From contig NZ_CP136136.1 in the NCBI RefSeq assembly GCF_038024875.1, positions 2,852,001 through 2,916,000 on the forward strand: DNA of 64,000 nt, written 5' to 3'. Position 1 is the stretch's first letter, and each line of letters begins with the position of its first letter. Below, piece by piece: positions 19,084-28,267 of this stretch. The notes under the pieces are model-generated. The model was not told where the DNA came from, did not search any database, and worked only from the letters and a program-made list of their open reading frames with translations. The position numbers and the translations under genes are program-made. Source of the DNA: Gordonia rubripertincta (GTDB lineage: Bacteria > Actinomycetota > Actinomycetes > Mycobacteriales > Mycobacteriaceae).

Positions 19084-19956
19084 CTAATCCACCTGCGCGC
19101 GAATGAGTTCCACGAAAGCCTGGCCCACCGGCGACAGGGACGCGGGATCGAAGGCGATCGCGAACGGCCGCACGAAGCGGGGTTCGGTCTCGCGGATGAC
19201 GGCGCGGTCCGCAGCAGACTCGGCCATCGAACGTTCCAGCAGGCTGCCGCCGATCCCGGCCAGCACCATGGGAAGTCGTTCCTCGCGATGTTCGGAGAGT
19301 ACGGCGACCGGTGGCCGGGCGCCTCCGACCCGCATGGCCTCCTCGAGCTCGTCGGCCACCGATTGCCCGCGCGGTACGAACACCATCGGGAGTGACGGGA
19401 GATTTCCCAGCGGGATCGGTCCGTCCGGGACCTCGGATCCCTCGGGATAGACGAGTACGTACTCCTGCTCGCCGAGCTCGATGACCTCGAGCGCGTCGCC
19501 GGCGATCGGCAGGTGGGCGACGGCGAACTCGCAGTGCCCGTCCTCGATGGTGGACGCGGCCCGCGTCTCGTCACGCAGGTCGCCGAGCCGCACCGACACT
19601 CGCGGATAGGTGGCACGGAAGCGGGCGATGAGGTCGACGACCGGGCCGACTGCCGTGGCCGGGGACGCGAGCAGATCGAGGTGCCCGGTGAGTTCGTCCT
19701 CCTCGGCGGCGAGGAGATCGCCGACGGCGTCGACGTCGCGGATGATCTGGCGGGCCGGACCGACCATCGTGCGGCCCGCCGCCGACAACACCATGCCGCG
19801 ACCGATGCGGTGGAACAGCTGCACGCCGAGTTCGCGTTCGAGTGCCCGCAATGCCTGTGAGACAGTCGGTTGCGCGACACCCAGCGCGGAGGCGGCGCCG
19901 CCGATGCCCTTGTTCTCGACGACGGCGAGGAAGTATTCGACCTGGCGTAATTCCAT
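19084..19956 (-). CDS. LysR-family transcriptional regulator
   Basis: 290 residues. N-terminal winged HTH, residues 1-60, with LRQVEYFLAVVENKGIGGAA and GVAQPTVSQALRALERELG, then the effector-binding domain. It begins 6 bases after the stop of a second LysR gene in the same direction, so both are likely cotranscribed. Probably controls the surrounding catabolic genes in response to a pathway intermediate; target and inducer are inference. Confidence 0.88.
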   Translation of the reverse strand: MELRQVEYFLAVVENKGIGGAASALGVAQPTVSQALRALERELGVQLFHRIGRGMVLSAAGRTMVGPARQIIRDVDAVGDLLAAEEDELTGHLDLLASPATAVGPVVDLIARFRATYPRVSVRLGDLRDETRAASTIEDGHCEFAVAHLPIAGDALEVIELGEQEYVLVYPEGSEVPDGPIPLGNLPSLPMVFVPRGQSVADELEEAMRVGGARPPVAVLSEHREERLPMVLAGIGGSLLERSMAESAADRAVIRETEPRFVRPFAIAFDPASLSPVGQAFVELIRAQVD

Positions 19957-19962
19957 GGTGGC

Positions 19963-20874
19963 CTACCAGTCCGGGAGTTCGGTCGGCTCCTGGCTCAGGC
20001 CGGAGTGGGCCCGGGCCGCGGAGATGAAGGCGAGCGCTGCCGGCGAGGGGAGACCCGAACGCAGCACGAGTCCCCACGGTCGCGTCAACGGCGGATCGAG
20101 TACGAGCTGCCGGGTACCGGCGAGCTGCTTGTCGGCCACGGTGCGCGGGACAACCGTTGCGGCCGTACCGCGTTCGACGAGATTCCAGACCGCCGCGGGC
20201 AACGGGCAGTCGACGACCACGTTGCCGGCGGCGTCGTCGAGGAGATCGGCGAGCAAGGCCGCGGTGTGCTGATCGCTGTGATCGATCACCAGTGGGACCG
20301 ACCGGATGGCGCTGCGCGGCACCGTGTCCGGGAGTCCCGCGACCAGGGCGTCGGGGGACGCCACCACGAGCTCCTGCTCCGTCATCGGGATGGCCGAGAA
20401 CGTCGCGTGTTCGGCGGAGGAGTCGATGACCCCGATCTCCGCGTCACCGGACCGCAACGCCGAGAGGACACCGGCCGGACCGTCGGCCGCGAGGACGCGG
20501 ACCGCGAGCCGGGGAAAGCGCTCCCGGAAGAGTCGGACGACGTTCACGAGCGGATCGATGCTGAACGCCGCGTACGTCACCACGTCGACGCGTCCGGATT
20601 GCAGCTCCCGGACCGCGTCGACCTTCCGCTTCGCGCGCTCGACGTCGGCGAGGATGCGCCGCGCCGCGTCGTCGAGCTTGCGGCCGGCCTCGGTCAGTTC
20701 GAGGCGGCGTCCGGTCCGGTCGAACAACGTGACGCCGAGACGCTTCTCGAGCGTCCGGATGGCCTGCGACAGGGAGGGCTGGGAGATGTAGAGCGACTGG
20801 GCGGCCTTCGTGATCCCTCCGTGGTCGACGACTGCGACGAAGTAGGTCACGAGGTGCAGGTCCACCTCAGCCAC
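19963..20874 (-). CDS. LysR-family transcriptional regulator
   Basis: 303 residues. HTH segment FVAVVDHGGITKAAQSLYIS and QPSLSQAIRTLEKRLGVTLF, followed by a type-2 periplasmic-binding-like effector domain. It lies 48 bases downstream of the enoyl-CoA hydratase on the same strand and just before the other LysR gene. Two tandem LysR regulators of the same orientation suggest duplication and divergence of effector recognition. Confidence 0.88.
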   Translation of the reverse strand: MAEVDLHLVTYFVAVVDHGGITKAAQSLYISQPSLSQAIRTLEKRLGVTLFDRTGRRLELTEAGRKLDDAARRILADVERAKRKVDAVRELQSGRVDVVTYAAFSIDPLVNVVRLFRERFPRLAVRVLAADGPAGVLSALRSGDAEIGVIDSSAEHATFSAIPMTEQELVVASPDALVAGLPDTVPRSAIRSVPLVIDHSDQHTAALLADLLDDAAGNVVVDCPLPAAVWNLVERGTAATVVPRTVADKQLAGTRQLVLDPPLTRPWGLVLRSGLPSPAALAFISAARAHSGLSQEPTELPDW

Positions 20875-20896
20875 TCTAGTTACCGACCTTTCCGCG

Positions 20897-20940
20897 GATC
20901 GGCGGCCCTTCCACTGTCTGGATCAGCGGCCCTTCCACTG
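20897..20940. repeat. 20-bp direct repeat, partial duplication of the hydratase 3' end
   Basis: GATCRGCGGCCCTTCCACTG occurs at 20897-20916 and 20921-20940 (period 24). The second copy contains the stop codon and last codons of the enoyl-CoA hydratase; the first lies just beyond it. This looks like a small tandem duplication. Confidence 0.7.
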
Positions 20941-21684
20941 CGGTGCGCGCTTCTCGGCGAATGCCTTGGCACCCTCCTGGGCGTCCTCGGAGGAGAAGAC
21001 CGGGGTCAGGTACTCCCACTGCTTCTTGATCAGGTCCTTGTCGGTGTAGTTGATCGCCATCGAGGTGACCTGCTTGGTGGCCTTGACGGCGAGCGGTCCG
21101 TTGGCGGCGATCTTCGCGGCGAGCTCACGAGCACCGGCGAGGGCCTCGCCGGGCGCGGTGACCTTGTTGACCAGGCCGAACTGGTGGGCGCGCGCGGCGG
21201 ACAGCGGGTCTCCGGTCAGGGCCAGTTCCATCGCGACCTGGTAGGGGAGGATCTTCGGCAGACGCAGTAGACCGCCTGCGGCCGCGGCGAGACCACGCTT
21301 GACCTCGGGGATGCCGAACTTGGAGTTCTCGGCAGCGACGACGAGGTCGGCGGACAGTGCGAGCTCGCAGCCACCGGCCAGGGCCCAGCCCTCGACCGCC
21401 GCGATCAGCGGCTTACTGGGCGGGGCCTCGGTGAGACCGCCGAAACCGCGGTCTTTCAGCGCGACCTGCTCGCCGCGCGAAAACGCCTTGAGGTCCATTC
21501 CCGCGCAGAACGTGCCGCCGGCGCCGGTGAGGATGCCGATCGTGAGGTCGTCGCGCGACTCGAGCTCGTCGATGGCGGCCGCGATTCCCTCGGACACCTC
21601 GAGGTTGACGGCGTTCTTCGCCTCGGGCCGGTTGATCGTGATGACGGCGACTCCGTCGGCGAACTCGGTGAGCACGGCGCTCAT
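20923..21684 (-). CDS. Enoyl-CoA hydratase/crotonase family protein
   Basis: 253 residues from the ATG at 21684, backed by AGGAGA at correct spacing (the longer frame from 21729 is not needed). Oxyanion-hole motifs FCAGMDLKAF and WALAGGCELALSADL; both catalytic glutamates of hydratases are present (CELA and IPEV). It hydrates a trans-2-enoyl-CoA and supplies the one beta-oxidation step otherwise missing from the region. It is followed by the two LysR genes on the same strand. Confidence 0.9.
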   Translation of the reverse strand: MSAVLTEFADGVAVITINRPEAKNAVNLEVSEGIAAAIDELESRDDLTIGILTGAGGTFCAGMDLKAFSRGEQVALKDRGFGGLTEAPPSKPLIAAVEGWALAGGCELALSADLVVAAENSKFGIPEVKRGLAAAAGGLLRLPKILPYQVAMELALTGDPLSAARAHQFGLVNKVTAPGEALAGARELAAKIAANGPLAVKATKQVTSMAINYTDKDLIKKQWEYLTPVFSSEDAQEGAKAFAEKRAPQWKGR

Positions 21685-21750
21685 GGGGATTCTCCTCTGA
21701 TCGGTGGGGAAGGCCGGTGGGACGTCCACCGGCGGGGACTCGGGTTGCGG

Positions 21751-22872
21751 TCAGTCCGGCAGCGACAGGCTCGACGCGGTGCGGTGTTCGGAGACCGGCG
21801 CGAGCGACCACCGGACCGGCTCGACGGTGACGTCGGCGAGGTCGGCCAGGGTGGGGGCGGGTGTCGAGGCGAGTATTCCGCGCTCGCTCAAGACCAGCAG
21901 GTGAGCGTCGGTCTCGCGCAGCGCGAGCCGCTTCATCGTGAGGTTGAGGTCGCTGAACGGCCGGGACCAGCTCACGGCCTGGGTGATCTCCCACGCCGTG
22001 GACTCGGGCCGGGCCGCGACCGCCTCGGTGATCTCGGTGAGACGCTCCTCGTGATGCGACAGGAGTCCGGTCACCCGGGCGCCCAGACCACGGAAGCGGT
22101 ATTCATGCGATGGCAGGGCCTCGTGGTCCCGCATCTTCTCGGTGTTGGCCAGCGACACCAGATAGTCCGCGAGCGGGCTCTCCGTCTGCATCGGACTCGT
22201 GGAGACATTGGGGCTGATGCGCGGCAGCAGGTGATCGCCGGTGAAGATGATCCCCGCGTCGTCGTCGGCGAAACACAGATGGCCGGGTGTGTGACCGGGC
22301 GTCCAGATGGCGCGCAGATTCCAGCCGGGGATGTCGAGCGGGGCGTCGGCGGTCAGCTCCCGGTCGATGGTCCGGCCGTCGGGCAGCCGCACGAAGTCGA
22401 CGAGCCCGAGCCCGGCGACGTCGGCCGGTGCACCCAGCACCCGCAACTCCCACCGGGCGTCGTCGAGCTGACTCTCCACCTCGTCGTCGGAGTGATAGCG
22501 CAGGTGACACGCGTCGGCGCGGTGCATCAACAGCTCCACGTCGGTCTGTTCGAGCAGGCGCGGGACCAAGCCGAAGTGGTCGGGATGGAAGTGGGTGATG
22601 GCCGCCGACCGCACGTCGATGACGTCGTGACCGGTGCTGCGGATGCCGTCGACAAGGGCTCGCCAGGACTCGTCCGACGGCCACCCGACGTCGATGAGCG
22701 CCAGGCCACCGTCGGGCAGCGCGAGGGCGTAGACCAGGACGTAGCGCAACGGGTTGGGGCCCATCGGCACGGGGATCGACCACAGACCCGGGCGCACCTC
22801 CTCGACAGGGGGGAGCACCTTGTCGGCCCAAGCCTGCTGCTGACGCCGACCGGTCACCTCGATCGTGGCCAT
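21751..22872 (-). CDS. Metallo-beta-lactamase-fold hydrolase
   Basis: 373 residues with AGGAGG before the ATG. Metal ligands THFHPDHFG (about residues 93-101), TPGHTPGH and the bridging Asp in FTGDHLLPR mark a binuclear Zn or Fe hydrolase. The C-terminal ~130 residues form a helical extension like that of glyoxalase-II-like or thioesterase-like members. It sits upstream of the hydratase on the same strand and may hydrolyse a thioester in the pathway; substrate is not known. Confidence 0.82.
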   Translation of the reverse strand: MATIEVTGRRQQQAWADKVLPPVEEVRPGLWSIPVPMGPNPLRYVLVYALALPDGGLALIDVGWPSDESWRALVDGIRSTGHDVIDVRSAAITHFHPDHFGLVPRLLEQTDVELLMHRADACHLRYHSDDEVESQLDDARWELRVLGAPADVAGLGLVDFVRLPDGRTIDRELTADAPLDIPGWNLRAIWTPGHTPGHLCFADDDAGIIFTGDHLLPRISPNVSTSPMQTESPLADYLVSLANTEKMRDHEALPSHEYRFRGLGARVTGLLSHHEERLTEITEAVAARPESTAWEITQAVSWSRPFSDLNLTMKRLALRETDAHLLVLSERGILASTPAPTLADLADVTVEPVRWSLAPVSEHRTASSLSLPD

Positions 22873-23000
22873 CCTTGACCTCCTGAGCCGTCATCGTTCC
22901 CGGCGCATCGGACGAAGAGTTGCGACGCGCAACAGTCATCCGATCATGCGAGCCCCGTCACGCTCAAAGTGGGGGCGGCTCAGGCGCCCTGAGGAACTGC

Positions 23001-24587
23001 CTATGTGTCGGGGGCCAGCTCTGGTGACGACCCGCCCACCTCGACGCGACGGTCGATCCCGATCCGATCCAGGAATCCCGCGTCGTGGGAGACGACGAGC
23101 AGCGCGCCACTCCACAGCTCCAGCGCGGCGACCAGTTGGGTGACCGTGTCGAGATCCAGGTTGTTGGTCGGCTCGTCGAGGATCAGCAGCTTCGGGGTGG
23201 GATCGCCGAGCAGTGCGTCTGCGAGACCCACACGCAGACGCTCGCCGCCGGAGAGCTCCTCGAGTGCGCGGTCGGCGCGTGCGCCCCGGAACAGGAACCG
23301 GGCCAGATGTGAACGCACCTCCTGCGTGCTGATGTCCGGATGATGTGCCGACACCAGGCCGGCGATCGACATCGACGGGTTGTCGAAGACGATCTGTTGC
23401 GGCACATACGCATACGGCACCACGATCGCCTCGCGTGCGACGAGGTCGGCGATGAGCGTCGACTTGCCGGAACCGTTGGGCCCCACCAGCGCGATCCGTT
23501 CCGGGCCGTTGATGCGCAGCCGGTCGTCGGTGACGACCTGGGCCCGCGAGGCCAGGTCGGCCTCCGGCACCACGATCCGGGCGGTGCGATCTTTCCGAAC
23601 CTCCTCGCGTGCCCCGTCGAGGCGGGCGGCGGCCGCAGCCACGTCGTCCTGATGGGCGTTGCGCAGCTTCCCCGCCGACACCTGCGCCTCCCCGCGACGC
23701 AAGTGCGCGATGATCTTCGGCACCCGTTTCTCACGTTCGGCGGTCGACGCGGTGCGGGCGCGCCGGTCGAGTTTGATCTGGGCGTCGACCAGCTCCCGAC
23801 GCTGCTTGCGGAGATCGCCGGCCGCGGTCGCCACCGCGGCCTCGGCCGCCTCCTGCTCGGCGTCCACGATCTCTCGGTAATGCGAGTAGGGGCCGCCGAA
23901 CACCCGGACCCGGCCCCGGTACAACTCGAGCGTCGCGTCGACGCGTTCGAGAAGTTCGAGATCGTGACTCACGACGATCACCGTGCCGGCGAAAGCGTCG
24001 GTGGCGTCGAAAAGCCTTGCCCGTGAGCTGGTGTCGAGGTTGTTCGTCGGCTCGTCGAGCAGCAGGACCGAGGGTCGGCGCATGAGTGCGGCGACGATCG
24101 ACAGCAGCGTCGCCTCGCCGCCGGACATGGCGCCGACCCGACGGTCGAGGTCGGTGGGGAGACCCATCTGGGCGAGGAGTCCGATCGCCCGCTCCTCGAC
24201 ATTCCAGTCGTCACCAACGGCATCGAAGTCGTCGGCGTCGACCGAGCCGCCCTCGATGCGACCGATCGCACTGCGGATGCCGTCGATGCCGAGAGCTGCC
24301 GACACCGTCGACTCCGGATCCGACTGCGGGTCCTGCGGAACGATCCCCACCTCCGGCGCGGACGTGGCCCCGGAGATGCTGACACTGCCCGACGCCGGGC
24401 GGAGACGCTGCGAGATCAGGCCGAGCAACGTCGACTTACCTGCGCCGTTGGCGCCGATCAGCGAATAGGTGGACGCTCCCAGCGCGAGATTGAGGCGATC
24501 GAAGACCGCGGTGCCGTCGGGCCAGACGAATGAGACATCGGACAGCACCACCGACGGCTGGGAAGAAAGGGGCAGGGGAGTAGACAC
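23001..24587 (-). CDS. ABC-F ATPase of antibiotic-resistance (ribosome-protection) type
   Basis: 528 residues, GTG start at 24587 with AGGAGA six bases upstream. Two ABC domains: Walker A GANGAGKST and GPNGSGKST, signatures MSGGEATLL and LSGGERLRVGL, Walker B LLLDEPTNNLD and LILDEPTNNLD. The ~80-residue linker between them is basic (RKQRRELVDAQIKLDRRAR), as in ABC-F factors that displace drugs from the ribosome. There is no Uup-like C-terminal coiled coil, unlike the gene at 1967-3772. The leader carries a possible attenuator (24596-24669), which fits drug-inducible expression. Confidence 0.85.
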   Translation of the reverse strand: MSTPLPLSSQPSVVLSDVSFVWPDGTAVFDRLNLALGASTYSLIGANGAGKSTLLGLISQRLRPASGSVSISGATSAPEVGIVPQDPQSDPESTVSAALGIDGIRSAIGRIEGGSVDADDFDAVGDDWNVEERAIGLLAQMGLPTDLDRRVGAMSGGEATLLSIVAALMRRPSVLLLDEPTNNLDTSSRARLFDATDAFAGTVIVVSHDLELLERVDATLELYRGRVRVFGGPYSHYREIVDAEQEAAEAAVATAAGDLRKQRRELVDAQIKLDRRARTASTAEREKRVPKIIAHLRRGEAQVSAGKLRNAHQDDVAAAAARLDGAREEVRKDRTARIVVPEADLASRAQVVTDDRLRINGPERIALVGPNGSGKSTLIADLVAREAIVVPYAYVPQQIVFDNPSMSIAGLVSAHHPDISTQEVRSHLARFLFRGARADRALEELSGGERLRVGLADALLGDPTPKLLILDEPTNNLDLDTVTQLVAALELWSGALLVVSHDAGFLDRIGIDRRVEVGGSSPELAPDT

Positions 24588-24595
24588 GAGATCTC

Positions 24596-24661
24596 CTGAA
24601 GTGGTTCGGGTTCACCGACGGGTGTCGCAACGACATCGCGCGTCGGCCGGGGCCACTTCAG
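24596..24661 (-). promoter_or_regulatory. Leader hairpin that overlaps the Shine-Dalgarno of the ABC-F gene
   Basis: On the minus strand CTGAAGTGG (24661-24653) pairs perfectly with CCACTTCAG (24604-24596), whose last AG begins the AGGAGA ribosome-binding site. Between them is a nested stem CCGACG/CGTCGG enclosing GTCG-ttg-CGAC. The 5' arm starts within the stop of a tiny ORF at 24658-24669. The layout matches translational attenuators of resistance genes; function is inference. Confidence 0.5.
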
Positions 24662-24669
24662 TTCTTCAT
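24658..24669 (-). CDS. Possible three-codon leader peptide (Met-Lys-Asn) of the ABC-F gene
   Basis: ATG-AAG-AAC-TGA with AGGAG at 24682-24686, 12 bases upstream of the ATG (slightly long spacing). Its stop overlaps the 5' arm of the leader hairpin, so a ribosome stalled here would free the downstream ribosome-binding site. Too short for any homology argument; low confidence. Confidence 0.35.
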   Translation of the reverse strand: MKN

Positions 24670-24785
24670 CGTGCGGGATCACTCCTCGGGTCGGCTGCGT
24701 GTGCGGGGTCCACGGTAGTGGACGCGTCCGGGTCTGCCAACGGGTTTTCTCCGGCATTTCTTCCCTCACCGCTACGGTTGGGGGC

Positions 24786-25788
24786 ATGTCCTTCATTCGC
24801 ACCTCGGTGTCCAACGGTGTCGGCGAGATCGTCCTCGACCGGCCGAAAGCCCTGAACGCGCTGGACCAGTCCATGATCGACGACATGTACGCCACGCTCG
24901 GCGACTGGGGTGACGACGACTCGATCGAGACCGTCCTCGTCACCTCCGCGAGCGACCGCGCCTTCTGCGCGGGCGGCGACATCCGGGCGATCCGCGAGCA
25001 TTCGCTCGACGGCGACACCGCGGCCATCACCCGTTACTTCAGCAGTGAGTACCGGCTGGATCAGATGGTCGCCGACTATCCCAAGCCGTACGTGAGCCTC
25101 ATCGACGGCGCGGCCATGGGCGGCGGACTCGGCATCAGCGTGCACGGCGAGATCCGCGTGGTCACCGAGAAGGCGATGATCGCGATGCCCGAGACCGCGA
25201 TCGGCTTCTTCCCCGACATCGGTTCCACCTACTTCCTGCCGCGGTTGCCCGAGGGCGTCGGCATGTGGCTCGGTCTCACCGGTGCGCGCATCCGTGGCAT
25301 CGACGCGGTGGCCGTCGGCCTGGCAACGCATTTCGTGGCATCGGCCGATATCGCCGGCGTCGCCGAGTCGATCCGTTCCGGAGATCCGCTGGCCGATGCG
25401 CTGGCGACTTCGGGGACCACGGAAACCAGCGACGTCCCCCTCCGCAAGGTCGGGGAGTACTTTGCCGACGACAACATCAACGCCATCGTCGGCGGTCTGC
25501 GCGGAGCGATCGGCGACGAGTGGGCCGAGGAGATGATCGGCCTGCTCGAGAAGGCCTCACCCACCAGCCTCTGGGGTGACGGCCGCGATGATCAACGCCG
25601 GCGCGCAGTCCGGGATCGACGAGTGCTTCGACCGCGAATTGCATGCGGCAGAACAGATCACCGCCACCCACGACTTCCGTGAAGGAGTGCGGGCGGTGCT
25701 GGTCGACAAGGACCGCAACCCGATCTTCGACCCCGCCGCGATCGACGACGTCGATCCTGCGGTCGTCGGGCGGATCGTGGGTGCGTGA
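24786..25788 (+). pseudogene. 3-hydroxyisobutyryl-CoA hydrolase (enoyl-CoA hydratase/isomerase), frameshifted by one base
   Basis: Valine-catabolic hydrolase of the crotonase superfamily. The first part (ATG 24786) has LDRPKALNALD, AFCAGGDIRAI, GAAMGGGLG and PETAIGFFPDIGSTYFLPRL, typical of HIBYL-CoA hydrolases. The frame is lost at TCTGGGGTG (25570-25578). Deleting one G reads ...SPTSL-W-VTAAMINAG and rejoins the correct C-terminus (CFDRELHAAEQITATHDFREG) to the stop at 25788, giving about 333 residues, normal for the family. The break shares its nonamer with three other genes in the window, so it may be a sequence artefact rather than decay. Confidence 0.8.
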
Positions 25789-25797
25789 GCGTTGTCT

Positions 25798-25842
25798 GCC
25801 GGTTGAGAGGCGAGGAGCTTGCGCCCCGTCGTATCGAAACCC
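25798..25842. repeat. Interspersed repeat copy (GCCGGTTGAG ... GTATCGAAACC)
   Basis: Begins GCCGGTTGAGAGGCGAGGAG and ends CCCCGTCGTATCGAAACCCC. The outer segments recur at 13829-13850 and, inverted, at 19021-19061, with different centres. All three copies lie at 3' ends of genes. Confidence 0.6.
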
Positions 25843-26601
25843 CTACGGCGTGAGCTGGAACCGTCCGGACAGTACGACGGTCGGTGGCGTGCCGGCGTCG
25901 GGCTCAGGGCTCGTCGACGACTCGTCGGCGTCGTAGGCCACATCGTCGTCCGGTGCGAACGGGTTCGCGTCGACGCGGGATGCCTCCGGGCAGGTGAACG
26001 ACCCGGCCGCGAGTTTGCCCGTCATCCCGGTGATGCTGAGTTGGCACGCCGAGGACTGGTGGTAGACACCGTCGACCGAGATGCCGATCTGTGCGTTGAT
26101 CGGCTTGGTCAGCGGTCCCGCGGTGGGACGCGGCCCGCCGCCGGCCGGTGGTACCGTGCCGCCGGTCAATTCGCTGACGGGAAACTCGATCTGGGCGCCG
26201 TCGGTCCCGATTCCCTTGAACACGAACAACAATGAGTCCGGTGGGACGTCGGGCTGCTCGGGTCCCCAGCGCTTGAACTCGTAGCAGCTGGTCGCGTTGT
26301 CGGCGCTCGGAGCGCTTCCGGCGGCCGGGAGCCCGCTCGTCGTGGGGGCCGGTTCGGTGATCGCGATCCGGATGTCGCCGGAACGGAAGGTGAGGCCGTG
26401 CCCGCCGCGGTCGACCTTGCCCTGGGGTGGTTTCTCCGCGCATTTCGCCGGATCGATCGGGTGTGCGGTGGGCGTGGGGGCCGTGCTCGTCGACGTGGGT
26501 GCGGGTGCCGGATTGCTTGCGCAGCCCGACATCAGGAGCGCCGCCGCAGACACCGCGGCCAGCGCGCCGACACCGGAGGTGCGCACGAGGGGACGCCTCA
26601 T
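25843..26601 (-). CDS. Putative lipoprotein of unknown function
   Basis: 252 residues from the ATG at 26601 (an earlier in-frame start would overlap prfC). Signal sequence RRPLVRTSGVGALAAV with lipobox LMSGC near residue 27, followed by a Pro/Thr/Ser-rich linker (APAPTSTSTAPTPTAH), so it should be a membrane-anchored extracytoplasmic lipoprotein. Several Cys (CAEKPP, SCYEF, SACQL, FTCPEA) may form disulfides. It begins four bases after the prfC stop and is probably cotranscribed. I do not recognise the globular domain. Confidence 0.72.
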   Translation of the reverse strand: MRRPLVRTSGVGALAAVSAAALLMSGCASNPAPAPTSTSTAPTPTAHPIDPAKCAEKPPQGKVDRGGHGLTFRSGDIRIAITEPAPTTSGLPAAGSAPSADNATSCYEFKRWGPEQPDVPPDSLLFVFKGIGTDGAQIEFPVSELTGGTVPPAGGGPRPTAGPLTKPINAQIGISVDGVYHQSSACQLSITGMTGKLAAGSFTCPEASRVDANPFAPDDDVAYDADESSTSPEPDAGTPPTVVLSGRFQLTP

Positions 26602-26605
26602 CGGC

Positions 26606-28210
26606 TCAATCCGCCGCCGCGACAAGGGGTTGCAGCGTCAGATCGGGGTGTTCCTTCTCGATGTACTGCAGGCGCCACTTGTCGCTGAAGAGCGCCAGGA
26701 CCGCGCCGTCGGTGCGGGTGAACACCTCGACGCCGCGCTGCCGGTCGAGCTCGGGTGCGCTCTCGGCGTCGGTGCGTCGGGCGAGCGTGTAACCGAGCGG
26801 TTCGATGATGGTGTCGACGTTGAACTCCGCCTTCATACGGGCGGTGACGACCTCGAACTGCATCGGGCCGACCGCCGCCAGCACCGGCGACATGTCGCCG
26901 CGGGTGTCGTTGCGCAGCACCTGCACCACACCCTCGCTGTCGAGCTGGTCCATCGCCTTGCGGAATTGCTTGTACTTGTCGGCGGTGGTGGCACGCAGCG
27001 TCGAGAAGTGCTCGGGCGCGAACGACGGGATCGGCGGGAACTGCACCTTCGGACCGTCGAAGAGGGTGTCGCCGGGGGCCAGCGCGGTCGCGTTCACGAG
27101 GCCGACGACGTCGCCCGGGTAGGCGGTGTCGACGGTGGAACGGTCCCGGCCGAAGACGGCCTGGGCGTACTTGGTGGCGAACGGTTTCCCGGTCTGCGCG
27201 TGGGTGACGACCATGCCGCGCTCGAACTCACCGGACACGATCCGCATGTACGCCAAGCGATCTCGATGGCTGGAGTCCATGCCGGCCTGGACCTTGAACA
27301 CGACGGCGCTGAACGGGTCGGTGACCGGACGTTCCCTGCCCTCGATGTCGACGCGCCCGGCGGGCGGCGGAGCGAGCTCGACGAGCACCTCGAGCAGTTG
27401 CCGCACACCGAAGTTCAGCATCGCCGACGCGAAGATCATCGGCGAGGTCTGGCCGGCGAGGAACATCTCCTGGTCGTGATCCTGGCCCATCTCGGAGAGC
27501 AGTTCGCTCTCCTCGACCGCGGCCGTCCACTCGTCGCCCTCACGCGTGGCCGCGTCGTCGGCGCTCATGATCTCCTCGGGGGCGATCTTGGCGCCGCCGG
27601 CGGTGCGGGTGAAGTGCACGTACTTGCCGGTGCGGCGGTCGAGGAGGCCGCGGAAGTCGCCGGCGATACCGACCGGGAAGAACAGCGGGGTCGGGGTGAG
27701 GCCGATCCGCTCGGTGATCTCGTCGATCAGTTCGAGCGGCGTCTGACCGGGACGGTCCCACTTGTTGATGACCGTGATCACCGGGATGCCGCGGTGGCGA
27801 CACACCTGGAACAGCTTCAGGGTCTGCGGCTCGAGGCCCTTCGCGGCGTCGATGAGCATCACCGCCGCGTCGACCGCCGTCAACACGCGATAGGTGTCCT
27901 CGGAGAAGTCGGCGTGACCGGGGGTGTCCACCAGGTTGATCACGCTCGGGATGCCGTCGTCGCTGTGCTCGGCGGCATAGTTGAACTGCAGCGCGGTGGA
28001 GCTGACCGAGATGCCGCGGGCCTTCTCCATCTCCATCCAGTCGGAGACGGTGGACTTGCGTCCCGCCTTGCCGTGGATCGCACCCGCCTCGCTGATCATG
28101 CGCGCATGCAGTGCCAAGGCCTCGGTCATCGTCGACTTACCGGCGTCCGGATGGGAGATGATCGCGAAGGTACGTCGGCGCTTGACCTCGGTTGCGACGT
28201 CAGAACTCAC
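26606..28210 (-). CDS. prfC: Peptide chain release factor 3
   Basis: Ribosome-associated GTPase that recycles RF1/RF2. 534 residues from a GTG at 28210, chosen because the conserved N-terminus KRRRTFAIISHPDAGKST follows it; the longer frame to 28504 is not conserved. G1 is SHPDAGKST, G3 is DTPGHADF, G4 is NKWD, and the C-terminal domains carry MQFEVVTARMKAEF. Length matches RF3 (~530). It shares a divergent control region with the second DUF559 gene. Confidence 0.95.
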   Translation of the reverse strand: MSSDVATEVKRRRTFAIISHPDAGKSTMTEALALHARMISEAGAIHGKAGRKSTVSDWMEMEKARGISVSSTALQFNYAAEHSDDGIPSVINLVDTPGHADFSEDTYRVLTAVDAAVMLIDAAKGLEPQTLKLFQVCRHRGIPVITVINKWDRPGQTPLELIDEITERIGLTPTPLFFPVGIAGDFRGLLDRRTGKYVHFTRTAGGAKIAPEEIMSADDAATREGDEWTAAVEESELLSEMGQDHDQEMFLAGQTSPMIFASAMLNFGVRQLLEVLVELAPPPAGRVDIEGRERPVTDPFSAVVFKVQAGMDSSHRDRLAYMRIVSGEFERGMVVTHAQTGKPFATKYAQAVFGRDRSTVDTAYPGDVVGLVNATALAPGDTLFDGPKVQFPPIPSFAPEHFSTLRATTADKYKQFRKAMDQLDSEGVVQVLRNDTRGDMSPVLAAVGPMQFEVVTARMKAEFNVDTIIEPLGYTLARRTDAESAPELDRQRGVEVFTRTDGAVLALFSDKWRLQYIEKEHPDLTLQPLVAAAD

Positions 28211-28267
28211 GAGATTCGAGGCTACTCGGCTGGTCGGAGGGCTCCAAACTGATGGCCGACTCACGTT

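Noticed and set aside
26297..28252. 651-residue frame antisense to prfC
   Set aside because: High-GC antisense shadow with low-complexity composition (Arg, Asp, Gly, His) and no motifs; likewise the long antisense frames at 15325-16833, 34116-35906, 38010-40217 and 54229-55908.
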